The notes below the pieces were generated by a model that worked only from the letters and a program-made list of their open reading frames with translations, had not been told where the DNA came from and searched no databases. A DNA stretch of 64,000 bases from Lentzea californiensis (GTDB taxonomy: Bacteria > Actinomycetota > Actinomycetes > Mycobacteriales > Pseudonocardiaceae): NCBI RefSeq assembly GCF_024648825.1, contig NZ_JANBBE010000001.1, positions 1,302,001 through 1,366,000 on the forward strand, given 5' to 3'. How positions within the stretch are numbered: position 1 is the stretch's first letter; each line of letters opens with the position of its first letter. Below, one piece after another: positions 1 to 8,736 of this stretch. A program made the position numbers and the translations under genes.

Positions 1-244
1 GCTGCCCGGACCACGCCAGGGAAGCGGCCTCGGCCTGGTGCCGCCACGGCTCGCGCACACCAGTCCCGACGAACGCCTCGACGACCGCGGGAGCCGTCCA
101 CGCAGGCCACTCCACGTGATCTGCCTGCCGCAACGGCAGGTCGCGCGCGTGCGTGAGGGGTGACTCCCCGGCGGGCACACCCGCCAGCACGCGGTCCAGC
201 AACCGGCGTCCCTGATCCACCACGGGATCGAGCTTCGCATACAC
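1..244 (-). CDS. DEAD/DEAH-box helicase, YprA/Hrq1-like, N-terminal fragment
   Basis: Only the first 81 or so codons lie in the window; the gene runs off the left edge. The frame is open from a GTG-GTG pair (247-242) leftward, with a stop further upstream at about 356. The translated start contains a LTHARDLPLR stretch followed by PAWTAPAVVEAF and a WRHQAEAA segment, the Q-motif-like entry of large actinobacterial DEAD/DEAH helicases with a C-terminal Zn-binding region. In Streptomyces such a helicase lies a few genes from the pyrophosphatase and topA, which matches the order here. It is divergent from hppA with about 195 bp between starts. The function, ATP-dependent nucleic-acid unwinding in repair, is inferred from the family; no motor motif is visible in this fragment. 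Confidence 0.72.
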   Translation of the reverse strand, partial: MYAKLDPVVDQGRRLLDRVLAGVPAGESPLTHARDLPLRQADHVEWPAWTAPAVVEAFVGTGVREPWRHQAEAASLAWSGQ

Positions 245-318
245 CACCGACAGTCCCGGCCGGGCCGTACTCGACTTCCTGCGCAGATAACGGTGTGTGC
301 ACGGATCGGGACGTTTCG

Positions 319-376
319 TTGCCTCGTTGCAAGCAACCCCTAGACTCCCCGCTCATCGCATCCAATGAGGGATGCG
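319..376 (+). promoter_or_regulatory. hppA promoter and 5' leader hairpin
   Basis: A TTGCCT hexamer (319-324) and TAGACT (341-346) are separated by 16 bp, close to the actinobacterial housekeeping sigma pattern. The spacer contains a perfect GTTGC-AA-GCAAC dyad (326-337). A 7-bp perfect hairpin with a 6-base loop (CGCATCC at 357-363, GGATGCG at 370-376) would sit at the 5' end of an approximately 85-nt leader. Promoter assignment is by eye; the leader hairpin may affect mRNA stability. Confidence 0.42.
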
Positions 377-439
377 TCACGTCGCGCTGGGCGGCTGGTC
401 TGCCTTGGCGCTGCACATGGCAACTCACCAGGAGGACGG

Positions 440-2749
440 ATGTCCCGGCAATTCCTCGCGGAGGGCCTAGAGCTCTCCGGGGGTGATCGCGGCGTCGTAG
501 CCGTGGTCGCCGTGGTCGCCCTGGCTGCTCTCGCCGTCGGGTACGTGCTGCTCAAGGAGGTGCTGGCCGCGGGCCAGGGCACCCCCAAGATGCAGGACAT
601 CGCCAAGGCGGTTCAGGAGGGCGCAGCGGCCTACCTCAACCGGCAGTTCCGCACGCTCGGCATTTTTGTCGTGATCGTGTTCGTACTGCTGTTCGCGCTA
701 CCGGCAGATGATTTGGCCGAACGAATCGGCCGGTCTTTGTTCTTCATCGTCGGTGCCGCGTTCTCGGCGACTATCGGCTACCTGGGCATGTGGTTGTCCA
801 CTCGCGCCAACGTGCGTGTCGCCGCCGCCGCGAACGAAGAAGGCGGTCGCGAAAAGGCGACGCGCATCGCGTTCCGCACAGGTGGCGTGGTCGGCATGAC
901 CACCGTCGGTCTCGGTCTCTTCGGTGCGGCGCTCGTCGTGCTCGTCTACGCCGGCCAGGCCCCGAAGGTCCTGGAGGGCTTCGGTTTCGGTGCCGCGCTG
1001 CTCGCGATGTTCATGCGCGTCGGTGGTGGCATCTTCACCAAGGCCGCGGACGTCGGCGCCGACCTCGTCGGCAAGGTCGAGCAGGGCATCCCCGAGGACG
1101 ACCCCCGCAACGCCGCCACCATCGCGGACAACGTGGGCGACAACGTCGGCGACTGCGCCGGCATGGCCGCGGACCTCTTCGAGTCCTACGCCGTGACGCT
1201 CGTCGCCTCGCTGATCCTCGGCACCGCCGCGTTCGGCGTGCAGGGCCTGCTGTTCCCGCTGATCGTTCCCGCGATCGGCGTGCTGACCGCGGTCATCGGC
1301 GTGTACACGACGAAGGCGAAGGCGGGCGAGAACGGCCTGGCCGCCATCAACCGCTCCTTCTACATCTCCGCGGTCATCTCCGCGGTGCTGTGCACCATCG
1401 CGGCGTTCACGTACCTGCCGAGCTCCTTCGCGGACCTCAACGGCATCAGCGACACGGTCAAGGCCACCAGCGGCAACCCGGCGCTCATCGCGTCCGTCGC
1501 GGTGATCATCGGCATCGTGCTGGCCGGCGTCATCCTCTGGCTGACCGGCTACTACACCGGCACCGAGCACAAGCCGGTGCAGGAGGTCGGCAAGACCTCG
1601 CTGACCGGTGCCGCCACGGTGATCCTGTCCGGTATCTCGGTCGGTTTCGAGTCGGCCGTCTACACCGCACTGGTCATCGGTGCCGCCGTGTACGGCGCGT
1701 TCCTGCTGTCCGGTTCGGTCATCGTGTCGCTGTTCGCGATCGCGCTCGCCGGTTGTGGTCTGCTCACGACCGTCGGCGTCATCGTCGCGATGGACACCTT
1801 CGGCCCGGTCTCCGACAACGCGCAGGGCATCGCCGAGATGTCCGGTGACGTGCACGGCGAGGGCGCGCAGATCCTCACCGAGCTCGACGCGGTCGGCAAC
1901 ACCACCAAGGCCATCACCAAGGGCATCGCGATCGCGACGGCGGTGCTCGCCGCGACGGCGTTGTTCGGCTCTTACCGCGACGCGATCGAGCAGGCCATCG
2001 CCAAGGTCGGCAACGTCGCGGGCGACCTGCCCGTGTCGTTCACCAACCTGGTGTTCAGCCCGAACATCCTCGTCGGCATCACCATCGGCGCGGCTGTCGT
2101 CTTCATGTTCTCGGGCCTCGCGGTCAACGCCGTGACGCGTGCTGCCGGCGCCATCGTGTTCGAGGTGCGCCGTCAGTTCCGCGAGAACCCCGGGATCATG
2201 GACTACTCGGTCAAGCCCGAGTACGGCCGCGTCGTCGACATCTGCACCAGGGACTCGCTGCGCGAGCTCGCGACCCCGGGTCTGATGGCCGTGCTCGCCC
2301 CGGTCGCCGTCGGCTTCGGCCTCGGCGTCGGCCCGCTGGCCGGGTACCTCGCCGGTGCGATCGCGACCGGCACGCTGATGGCGGTGTTCCTGGCCAACTC
2401 CGGTGGTGCCTGGGACAACGCCAAGAAGCTGGTCGAGGACGGCAACCACGGCGGCAAGGGCTCCGACGCCCACGCCGCCACGGTGATCGGTGACACGGTC
2501 GGTGACCCGTTCAAGGACACCGCCGGCCCCGCCATCAACCCGCTGATCAAGGTCATGAACCTGGTCTCGGTGCTGATCGCGCCGGCCATCGTCACCTTCT
2601 CCATCGGTGACAACGCGTCCGACCCGATCCGGATCGCGATCGCCCTGGTCGCGACCCTGATCATCGTCGGTGCGGTGGTCGTGTCCAAGCGCCGCGGCAC
2701 CTCGATCGCGGACTCTCCCGCGGAGACCGTCAGCAACGGCGCCGCGTAG
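440..2749 (+). CDS. hppA: K(+)-insensitive pyrophosphate-energized proton pump (H+-PPase)
   Basis: A 769-residue polytopic membrane protein that couples pyrophosphate hydrolysis to proton export. The ATG at 440 has AGGAGG eight bases upstream; an upstream in-frame ATG at 365 lacks such a site. The substrate loop is intact: GADLVGKVE near residue 206, followed by DNVGDNVGDCAGMAADLF with the Mg-PPi aspartates. The helix bearing the potassium-dependence switch reads GNTTKAITKG (about residues 486-495). The Lys and Thr in it mark the K(+)-independent subfamily, where potassium-dependent enzymes have Ala and Gly. About 16 membrane helices are expected and the length is normal. A strong hairpin follows the stop, so it is probably monocistronic. 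Its place near topA is conserved in actinobacteria. Confidence 0.96.
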   Translation: MSRQFLAEGLELSGGDRGVVAVVAVVALAALAVGYVLLKEVLAAGQGTPKMQDIAKAVQEGAAAYLNRQFRTLGIFVVIVFVLLFALPADDLAERIGRSLFFIVGAAFSATIGYLGMWLSTRANVRVAAAANEEGGREKATRIAFRTGGVVGMTTVGLGLFGAALVVLVYAGQAPKVLEGFGFGAALLAMFMRVGGGIFTKAADVGADLVGKVEQGIPEDDPRNAATIADNVGDNVGDCAGMAADLFESYAVTLVASLILGTAAFGVQGLLFPLIVPAIGVLTAVIGVYTTKAKAGENGLAAINRSFYISAVISAVLCTIAAFTYLPSSFADLNGISDTVKATSGNPALIASVAVIIGIVLAGVILWLTGYYTGTEHKPVQEVGKTSLTGAATVILSGISVGFESAVYTALVIGAAVYGAFLLSGSVIVSLFAIALAGCGLLTTVGVIVAMDTFGPVSDNAQGIAEMSGDVHGEGAQILTELDAVGNTTKAITKGIAIATAVLAATALFGSYRDAIEQAIAKVGNVAGDLPVSFTNLVFSPNILVGITIGAAVVFMFSGLAVNAVTRAAGAIVFEVRRQFRENPGIMDYSVKPEYGRVVDICTRDSLRELATPGLMAVLAPVAVGFGLGVGPLAGYLAGAIATGTLMAVFLANSGGAWDNAKKLVEDGNHGGKGSDAHAATVIGDTVGDPFKDTAGPAINPLIKVMNLVSVLIAPAIVTFSIGDNASDPIRIAIALVATLIIVGAVVVSKRRGTSIADSPAETVSNGAA

Positions 2750-2759
2750 ATCCACCTCC

Positions 2760-2800
2760 GGTCGGGGTACGTTCGGGTCTTCCCCCGACGTACCCCGACC
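2760..2800 (+). terminator. hairpin terminator after hppA
   Basis: 13-bp perfect inverted repeat (2760-2772 with 2788-2800), extended inward by a four-base CGGG/CCCG pairing. It begins 10 bp after the hppA stop and ends just before the next gene's ribosome-binding site. There is no U-tract, as is common in actinomycetes, so this is read as a probable terminator or attenuating hairpin. Confidence 0.6.
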
Positions 2801-2813
2801 GAGGAGTTACGAC

Positions 2814-3386
2814 ATGAGGCGCAGCCTCGTCGCCACTGCCGCTGTTGCCGCCCTTGCGCTGGCCGGGTGCACCAACGGCGGCAACTCCGGCACTTCCCCG
2901 ACACCCACCAGTGACGCGGCCAACCCCCAGGCCGTCGCCTACATGGACAAGGTGTGCAGCGCGGCGTCCGAGTTCGCCAAGATCGAGAAGACGGCCCCCA
3001 AGCTCGACGCCGGCGACTCCGCCAAGCTCAAGGCCGAGATGGCCGCGTACATGGGCCAGCTCGCCGACGCCTTCGCGAAGTCGGCGGAGGGCCTGAAGAA
3101 CGTCGGCCCGTCGCCCGTGGAGGGCGGTGAGCAGGCCGTCACCAAGATGAGCGAGGCGTTCACCTCCCTCGGCACCGTGTTCGCCGACGCCAAGGTCAAG
3201 GTCGAGCAGGCGGACGCCAACAACGCCACCGGAGGCCTCCAGGCCGCCGGAGAGGCCATCGCGAAGCTCGCCGAGCTCGCCGACCCGCTGCGCGACCTCA
3301 AGGACGTCCCCGAGCTGCAGAAGGCCACGCAGTCGGCGCAGAAGTGCCAGGAGATGCAGCGCCTCAACGTCACGCCGACGAGTTGA
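2814..3386 (+). CDS. small secreted lipoprotein, tandem paralog 1 of 4
   Basis: 190 residues. ATG at 2814 follows GAGGAG. The N-terminus is a lipoprotein signal (two Arg, hydrophobic Ala/Val/Leu core, lipobox LAGC, Cys near residue 18), so the mature protein should be lipid-anchored outside the membrane. The rest is Ala/Lys/Glu-rich and looks all-helical. It carries one Cys early (MDKVCSAA) and one at the end (QKCQEM), a pair placed to form a disulfide that closes a helical bundle. The three genes downstream share the length, lipobox and Cys pair. Function is unknown and no enzyme motif is visible. A cell-surface or envelope role is inferred only from the lipobox. Confidence 0.8.
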   Translation: MRRSLVATAAVAALALAGCTNGGNSGTSPTPTSDAANPQAVAYMDKVCSAASEFAKIEKTAPKLDAGDSAKLKAEMAAYMGQLADAFAKSAEGLKNVGPSPVEGGEQAVTKMSEAFTSLGTVFADAKVKVEQADANNATGGLQAAGEAIAKLAELADPLRDLKDVPELQKATQSAQKCQEMQRLNVTPTS

Positions 3387-3415
3387 GCGAGGCCGTTCGG
3401 AGTAGTTTCCGGCCC

Positions 3416-3970
3416 ATGCGTCGCACACTCATCGCAGTCATGACCAGCTGCCTGCTCGCGGTCACCGCGTGCACCGGTGGGGGCTCGTCGACGCCCACCG
3501 CCGCCAGCGAGGCGGAGGTCGTGGCGTGGATGGACAAGGTCTGCGGCACCGTCGACGGCACCGTGAAGACCATGGCCGACGAGCCGCCGATCGACATGAC
3601 CGACCCGTCGAAGCTCAAGTCGGGCCTGTCGGACTGGCTCGGGTCCAAGGTGTCCGCGGTCGACAAGTCGATCGCGGACCTCAGGGACCTGGAGAACGGC
3701 CCGCACCCGAAGTCGAAGGAGCTGGCCACCGCCGCGCAGGCCGGCATGGGGCAGATCAAGACCGTGCTCGCCGACACCAAGTCGAAGCTGGACTCGTCGA
3801 CGGACCCGACCCAGGTCGTCACCGCCTTCACCGAGATGGTCGCGAGGTCGGGCGAGCTGGAGAAGGCCGGCGCCGACGTGCAGAAGAAGTTCGACGAGAC
3901 GGGCCTCGCGGAAGCGGCGCGCAAGGCGTCGAACTGCCAGAGCCTGCAGGCAGCTCCTCCCACGCCCTGA
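3416..3970 (+). CDS. small secreted lipoprotein, tandem paralog 2 of 4
   Basis: 184 residues starting at ATG 3416; an earlier in-frame ATG (3344) lies inside the preceding gene and would bury the signal peptide. The signal reads MRRTLIAVMTSCLLAVTAC, with the lipobox Cys at about residue 19. The mature part has the family's early Cys in WMDKVCGTVDG and late Cys in ASNCQSL, with a predicted helical middle rich in Lys, Asp and Ser. It sits 29 bp after paralog 1 and ahead of paralog 3, all on one strand, so co-transcription is likely. Function unknown; the paralogy is judged from the shared pattern, not from a computed alignment. Confidence 0.8.
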   Translation: MRRTLIAVMTSCLLAVTACTGGGSSTPTAASEAEVVAWMDKVCGTVDGTVKTMADEPPIDMTDPSKLKSGLSDWLGSKVSAVDKSIADLRDLENGPHPKSKELATAAQAGMGQIKTVLADTKSKLDSSTDPTQVVTAFTEMVARSGELEKAGADVQKKFDETGLAEAARKASNCQSLQAAPPTP

Positions 3971-4051
3971 CGCCCGGAAATCCCGTCTGACCGGATCACC
4001 CGAACGTGTACCGTTCGGCGCTCCGGTCAGACGTTTCCTGGGGGATTCACC

Positions 4052-4639
4052 GTGTACGCACGTTTGTCGATCGTTGCTGTGTTCAGCATGGCCGCGCTGG
4101 CCGCCTGTGGCACGCCGCCGCCTGCTCCGGTGCAGCAGCCGGCCCCCACGACCACCACGACGGCGGACGCGCCCGGTGCCGATCCGGTGGCCTGGTTCGA
4201 GGCGTACTGCGGTCCGATGGGCGTCGCGGCGATCGCACGGGCCGACATCCAGGGCAAGGCTGCGCAGGGAATGGCCGCCGTGAAGGACGCGGTGGTGCGC
4301 TGGGCCTCGATGGCCGCAGTCTCGGATCGCACGATCGCGGATGATCTGGAGAAACTCGGCCCACTGGGTTCCGACGTGCAGAACCCCCACGAACGGCTGG
4401 TCAAGTCCCTGCGTGAGTCGGCGGGCGGCTTCGACGACGCGTCCGGGCGGTTGCGGGCGCTGGCAGCCGATGACGTGTTCCCGGAACGGTACGAGCAGGT
4501 CATGGCCAGCAGCCGGGGTGGTGCCCGCGAGAACGCGGCCATGATGTTCAAGCAGATCGTGGAGATCCCCAAGTACGCCGAGACGTTCCGCACGAACAAG
4601 GTGTGCGCGGACTGGCAGGCGACGGCCCGAGCAAAATAG
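4052..4639 (+). CDS. small secreted lipoprotein, tandem paralog 3 of 4
   Basis: 195 residues from GTG 4052, preceded by CTGGGGGA. The signal MYARLSIVAVFSMAALAAC gives a lipid-modified Cys at about residue 19, followed by a Pro/Thr-rich linker of about 25 residues. The paired cysteines of the family are present (WFEAYCGPMG early, NKVCADWQ late). It has the longest linker of the four and a Trp at the late Cys position. Gap to paralog 2 is 81 bp, with a possible separate start of transcription; paralog 4 follows after 5 bp and must be co-transcribed. Function unknown. Confidence 0.78.
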   Translation: MYARLSIVAVFSMAALAACGTPPPAPVQQPAPTTTTTADAPGADPVAWFEAYCGPMGVAAIARADIQGKAAQGMAAVKDAVVRWASMAAVSDRTIADDLEKLGPLGSDVQNPHERLVKSLRESAGGFDDASGRLRALAADDVFPERYEQVMASSRGGARENAAMMFKQIVEIPKYAETFRTNKVCADWQATARAK

Positions 4640-4644
4640 GTCAG

Positions 4645-5196
4645 ATGAGGACACGCCTGCTCGCTGTGCTGACCGGTGCCGCCGTGCTGACCGCCTGCGG
4701 TTCGGAGGCGGACAAGCCGATCACCGACACCCAGCGGCAGTGGGTGGACGCGTTCTGCGGCGGTGTCCTCCCAGGTCTGGAAGCGGGCCTCGAGCTGCGC
4801 AAACAGGACCCGGCGGACTTCGCCGCGGTCAAGACCTCCTATCTCGGCCTGCTGACGGCGAACGCCACCGCGTTCGCCGGCGCGGAGAAGAAGCTGAAGG
4901 AGCTCGGCGCGCCCGAGGACGACCTTGAGAACGTGCACGAACAGCTGGTCAAGTTCGTCGCTGAGTCCGCGAAGTCGTACGGCGACGCGCAGGCGCCCGT
5001 CCGCGCCTTGGAACCGAACGCGCAGTTCCTGGAGGGTGCCGAGAAGGCGCTGGCCGACACCAACGTCGTGACCAGCCCGGAAGACCTCCGCGCGACCTTC
5101 CAGGAGCTGCAGGAACGGCCGAAGTACTCCGACGCCCTGGGCAAGTCGCAGCCGTGCACGGAGATCAAGTCCAAGGGCCAGGAGGCCGGACGGTAA
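4645..5196 (+). CDS. small secreted lipoprotein, tandem paralog 4 of 4
   Basis: 183 residues, ATG 4645 five bases after the previous stop. Signal MRTRLLAVLTGAAVLTAC ends in a lipobox Cys at about residue 18. The early Cys lies in WVDAFCGGV and the late Cys in SQPCTEIKSK, as in the other three. The middle contains two amphipathic helical segments (EDDLENVHEQLVKF and DLRATFQELQERP). Last of the tandem set; the next gene begins 48 bp on. Function unknown. The four-copy array between hppA and topA is not part of the conserved core I would expect here, so it looks like a local expansion. Confidence 0.78.
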   Translation: MRTRLLAVLTGAAVLTACGSEADKPITDTQRQWVDAFCGGVLPGLEAGLELRKQDPADFAAVKTSYLGLLTANATAFAGAEKKLKELGAPEDDLENVHEQLVKFVAESAKSYGDAQAPVRALEPNAQFLEGAEKALADTNVVTSPEDLRATFQELQERPKYSDALGKSQPCTEIKSKGQEAGR

Positions 5197-5244
5197 CAGT
5201 TGTCCCACTGGTCACACTCGAACGTCTGTTCTACCCTGTTGGCC

Positions 5245-5817
5245 GTGGTTGGGCAGCTGTCCTTCTTCTCGGCCGAGGCACGCACCCCGGCCAAGGCGGA
5301 CCTCGCCGGCTTCCTCTGCGGGCCCGGTCAGGCCGTCAGCTTCGCGCGCGGTACAGCCGCCCGCGTGTACACCGAGCTGCGCGACGAGTGGCGGCTGCGT
5401 CCTCTCAAGCAGGCCTGCGCCGAGCGCGGCGTCACCACGGAGCTGTGCGTCAACGGGGAAGGCACGCACTTCGTCCGCACGCCGTTCCGCACCGACCTCA
5501 CCCCTCTGGCCGCCCGCTGGCTGGACGGATCTGTCAAAACAGTGCCGCCGGACTTCGAGCTGAACGGAGCAGTGCTGCGCGTCTGGGCGCTGGTCGCGGG
5601 CAGCTGGATGGAGTCCGCGTACCTGCTCGGTTTGGACCCCAACGCACCGCAGACACACGCACCGTTGCAAAATGCGCTGCTCGCATCCGGACTTCCGTGC
5701 ACCCTGGTAGGGGCTCCGGCGTTGCGGGTGACCGGCCGAAGGAGGCTGGCGCGGCTCGCTGAACTGGTCGGAAGCCCTCCGCAGGGAGTGGCGATGAGCA
5801 CCTGGCCGGCGGCCTGA
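5245..5817 (+). CDS. WhiA-like/LAGLIDADG-fold protein, function unknown
   Basis: 190 residues if started at GTG 5245, which lies 7-10 bases after a TACCCT hexamer and so may be leaderless; a TTG at 5200 is in frame but has no ribosome site. I see no signal peptide or membrane helix. The segments LAGFLCGPGQAVSFARGTAA, WALVAGSWMESAYLLG and LRVTGRRRLARLAELVG resemble the duplicated homing-endonuclease-like core of WhiA, the sporulation regulator, whose repeats end in a similar RISG...RRLAELVG pattern. There is no WhiA-type C-terminal helix-turn-helix, so if it binds nucleic acid it does so through the core alone. Catalytic acidic residues of real homing endonucleases are not evident. It precedes topA by 140 bp. 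The family call is tentative. Confidence 0.55.
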   Translation: MVGQLSFFSAEARTPAKADLAGFLCGPGQAVSFARGTAARVYTELRDEWRLRPLKQACAERGVTTELCVNGEGTHFVRTPFRTDLTPLAARWLDGSVKTVPPDFELNGAVLRVWALVAGSWMESAYLLGLDPNAPQTHAPLQNALLASGLPCTLVGAPALRVTGRRRLARLAELVGSPPQGVAMSTWPAA

Positions 5818-5957
5818 GCGGGCCGTCCGGCATGGTTGTGTCACTCTGTCTCGTCGTACGGGCGTCGCGGAGACATGACGATTGGTGTGCTTTTCGGCCG
5901 ACGCTGGGCAACACTGGCGGGCCTGGGAACCGGGTTTGGAAGAGAGCGGGACGGCGA

Positions 5958-8723
5958 GTGGCTGGATCGACACGGACGAAGAAGAGCAGCGGAGGCGAGG
6001 GCAGCATCCGACGACTGGTGATCGTCGAGTCGCCCACGAAGGCGCGCAAGATCGCCTCGTACCTCGGCGCCAACTTCGTCGTGGAGTCCTCCAGGGGACA
6101 CATCCGGGACCTGCCGCGCGGTGCCGCTGACGTTCCCGCGAAGTACAAGGGTCAGGCCTGGGCCAGGCTCGGCGTGGACGTCGACCACGACTTCGAGCCC
6201 CTCTACGTGATCTCCGCGGACAAGAAGTCGCTGGTCTCCGAGCTCAAGGAGGCGTTGAAGGACGTCGACGAGCTCTACCTCGCGACAGACGGTGACCGCG
6301 AGGGTGAAGCCATCGCGTGGCACCTGCTGGAGACGCTGAAGCCGAAGGTCCCGGTTCGCCGGATGGTGTTCCACGAGATCACCGAGTCCGCGATCCAGGC
6401 CGCCGCGGCCAACCCCCGCGACCTCGACCAGGACCTGGTCGACGCGCAGGAGACCAGGCGCATCCTCGACCGCCTCTACGGCTACGAGGTCAGCCCGGTC
6501 CTGTGGAAGAAGGTCATGCCGAAGCTCTCGGCAGGCCGCGTGCAGTCCGTGGCGACGCGTCTGGTCGTCGAGCGCGAACGCGAGCGGATGAAGTTCGTCT
6601 CCGCGAGCTACTGGGACATCTCCGCGCAGATGGACGCCGGTTCGGAGGCCACGCCGCCCAAGTTCGGCGCGCGTCTGGTGGCCGTCGACGGCACGCGTCT
6701 CGCGACGGGCCGCGACTTCGGCTCGGACGGCAAGCTGACGGGCAAGGCCGAGGTCACCGTGCTGGACGAGGCGCAGGCCCGCGCCATCGCCGCCGGACTG
6801 CAGAACGCGCCGGTCAAGGTCTCCTCGGTCGAGGAGAAGCCGTACACGCGCAAGCCGTACGCGCCGTTCATGACCTCGACGCTGCAGCAGGAGGCGGGCC
6901 GCAAGCTGCGGTTCTCCGCCGACCGCACGATGCGCACGGCGCAGAAGCTGTACGAGAACGGCTACATCACCTACATGCGTACCGACAGCACGACGCTGTC
7001 GGAGACCGCGATCAACGCGGCGCGCACGCAGGCCACGGACCTCTACGGCGCGCAGTACGTCTCGCCGCAGCCTCGCCAGTACACGCGCAAGGTCAAGAAC
7101 GCGCAGGAGGCCCACGAGGCGATCAGGCCGGCCGGAGAGGTCTTCCGCACGCCTGGCCAGGTGGCCGCCGAGCTCGACTCGGACGAGTTCAAGCTCTACG
7201 AGATGATCTGGCAGCGCACGATCGCGTCCCAGATGTCCGACGCGCGGGGCAACACGACCAGCATCCGCATCCAGGGCCGCGCCGCGACGGGCCAGGACGT
7301 GACGTTCGCCGCGTCCGGCCGCACGATCACGTTCGCCGGCTTCCTCAAGGCCTACGTCGAGACCGTCGACGCCGAGGCCGGTGGCGAGTCGGACGACGCG
7401 GAGTCGCGCCTGCCGCTGCTGGTCAAGGACCAGGACCTGACGATCGCGGAGCTGTCCGCGGACGGTCACACCACCTCGCCGCCCTCGCGCTACACCGAGC
7501 CGTCGCTGATCAAGACGATGGAGGAGCTCGGCATCGGCCGCCCCTCCACCTACTCGTCGATCATCAGCACCATCCAGGACCGCGGCTACGTGTGGAAGAA
7601 GGGCGCGGCGCTGGTCCCGTCCTGGGTCGCGTTCGCCGTGGTCGGGCTGCTGGAGCAGCACTTCGGCCGCCTGGTCGACTACGACTTCACCGCGGCGCTG
7701 GAAGACGAGCTGGACGGCATCGCCGCAGGTCGTCAGGGCCGCACGAACTGGCTGTCGGGGTTCTACTTCGGCGGCAGCGTCGGCCCGGACGGCTCGATCG
7801 GCCGTTCCGGCGGCCTGAAGAAGCTGGTCGGCACGGGTGTCGAGGACATCGACCCGCGTGAGGTCAACTCGATCCCGCTGTTCAGCGACTCCGAGGGCCG
7901 CACGGTCGTCGTGCGCGTCGGCCGCTTCGGGCCGTACCTGGAGCGCGAGGTCGACGGGGCCGCGCAGCGCGCGAACGTCCAGGACGACCTGGCGCCGGAC
8001 GAGCTGTCCGCGGAGATCGCCGAGAAGCTCTTCTCGACGCCGCAGGAAGGCCGCTCGCTGGGCACCGACCCGGTCTCGGGCAACGAGATCGTGGCCAAGG
8101 AAGGCCGCTTCGGCCCGTACGTGACCGAGGTGCTGCCCGAGGCGTCGGAGAACGGCACGACGTCGAAGGCCAAGGCGCCGAAGCCGCGCACCGGCTCGCT
8201 GTTCAAGTCGATGTCGCTGGACTCGGTGACGCTGGACGACGCGCTGAAGCTGCTCTCGCTGCCGCGCGTGGTCGGCAAGGACCCGGAGACGGGCGCCGAG
8301 ATCACCGCGCAGAACGGCCGCTACGGCCCGTACCTGAAGAAGGGCACGGACTCGCGGTCGCTGGTCGACGAGGCCCAGATCTTCGACGTCACGCTCGAAG
8401 AGGCGCTGAAGATCTACGCCGAGCCGAAGAAGCGCGGCCGTGCCGCCGCCGCTCCGCCGTTGCGCGAGATGGGCAACGACCCGGTGTCCGGCAAGCCGAT
8501 GGTGATCAAGGAGGGCCGCTTCGGCCCGTACGTCACCGACGGTGAGGCGAACGCGTCGCTGCGCAAGACCGACAGCGTCGAGTCGATCACCGACGAGCGC
8601 GCGGCCGAGTTGCTGGCCGAGAAGCGCGCCAAGGGCCCGGTCAAGAAGAAGGCTCCGGCCAAGAAGCCGGCGGCGGCGAAGAAGCCCGCGGCCAAGAAGG
8701 CTCCGGCCAAGTCCAAGAGCTGA
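5958..8723 (+). CDS. topA: DNA topoisomerase I (type IA)
   Basis: 921 residues that relax negative supercoils by single-strand passage. I chose GTG 5958: it has a purine-rich GGAAGAGAGCGGGA upstream and gives a short basic leader before the TOPRIM domain (VIVESPTKARKIASYLG). The Mg-binding acidic cluster is in LATDGDREGEAIAWHL. The catalytic tyrosine is Tyr339 in YITYMRTDS. The C-terminus has no Cys4 zinc ribbons; instead there are four GR(F/Y)GPY repeats (about residues 653, 714, 785 and 851) and a lysine/alanine-rich tail, the actinobacterial arrangement that gives processivity. Essential in relatives. Followed after 13 bp by a small membrane protein gene. Confidence 0.97.
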   Translation: MAGSTRTKKSSGGEGSIRRLVIVESPTKARKIASYLGANFVVESSRGHIRDLPRGAADVPAKYKGQAWARLGVDVDHDFEPLYVISADKKSLVSELKEALKDVDELYLATDGDREGEAIAWHLLETLKPKVPVRRMVFHEITESAIQAAAANPRDLDQDLVDAQETRRILDRLYGYEVSPVLWKKVMPKLSAGRVQSVATRLVVERERERMKFVSASYWDISAQMDAGSEATPPKFGARLVAVDGTRLATGRDFGSDGKLTGKAEVTVLDEAQARAIAAGLQNAPVKVSSVEEKPYTRKPYAPFMTSTLQQEAGRKLRFSADRTMRTAQKLYENGYITYMRTDSTTLSETAINAARTQATDLYGAQYVSPQPRQYTRKVKNAQEAHEAIRPAGEVFRTPGQVAAELDSDEFKLYEMIWQRTIASQMSDARGNTTSIRIQGRAATGQDVTFAASGRTITFAGFLKAYVETVDAEAGGESDDAESRLPLLVKDQDLTIAELSADGHTTSPPSRYTEPSLIKTMEELGIGRPSTYSSIISTIQDRGYVWKKGAALVPSWVAFAVVGLLEQHFGRLVDYDFTAALEDELDGIAAGRQGRTNWLSGFYFGGSVGPDGSIGRSGGLKKLVGTGVEDIDPREVNSIPLFSDSEGRTVVVRVGRFGPYLEREVDGAAQRANVQDDLAPDELSAEIAEKLFSTPQEGRSLGTDPVSGNEIVAKEGRFGPYVTEVLPEASENGTTSKAKAPKPRTGSLFKSMSLDSVTLDDALKLLSLPRVVGKDPETGAEITAQNGRYGPYLKKGTDSRSLVDEAQIFDVTLEEALKIYAEPKKRGRAAAAPPLREMGNDPVSGKPMVIKEGRFGPYVTDGEANASLRKTDSVESITDERAAELLAEKRAKGPVKKKAPAKKPAAAKKPAAKKAPAKSKS

Positions 8724-8736
8724 GCAGGGGGTGGCG

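Noticed and set aside
160..486. 108-codon frame over the hppA leader
   Set aside because: Covers the helicase start, the promoter and the hppA start; composition is not protein-like.
698..2755. Long open frame antisense to hppA
   Set aside because: Its translation is Arg/Asp/Gly/His-rich with no domain; it arises because GC-rich genes lack stops on the opposite strand. Same for the long frames antisense to topA (5841-8747), ftsH (33269-35449) and clpC (54169-56901).
5832..5957. Longer topA start at 5832
   Set aside because: Gives 42 residues without homology before the usual basic leader; GTG 5958 has the better upstream site.
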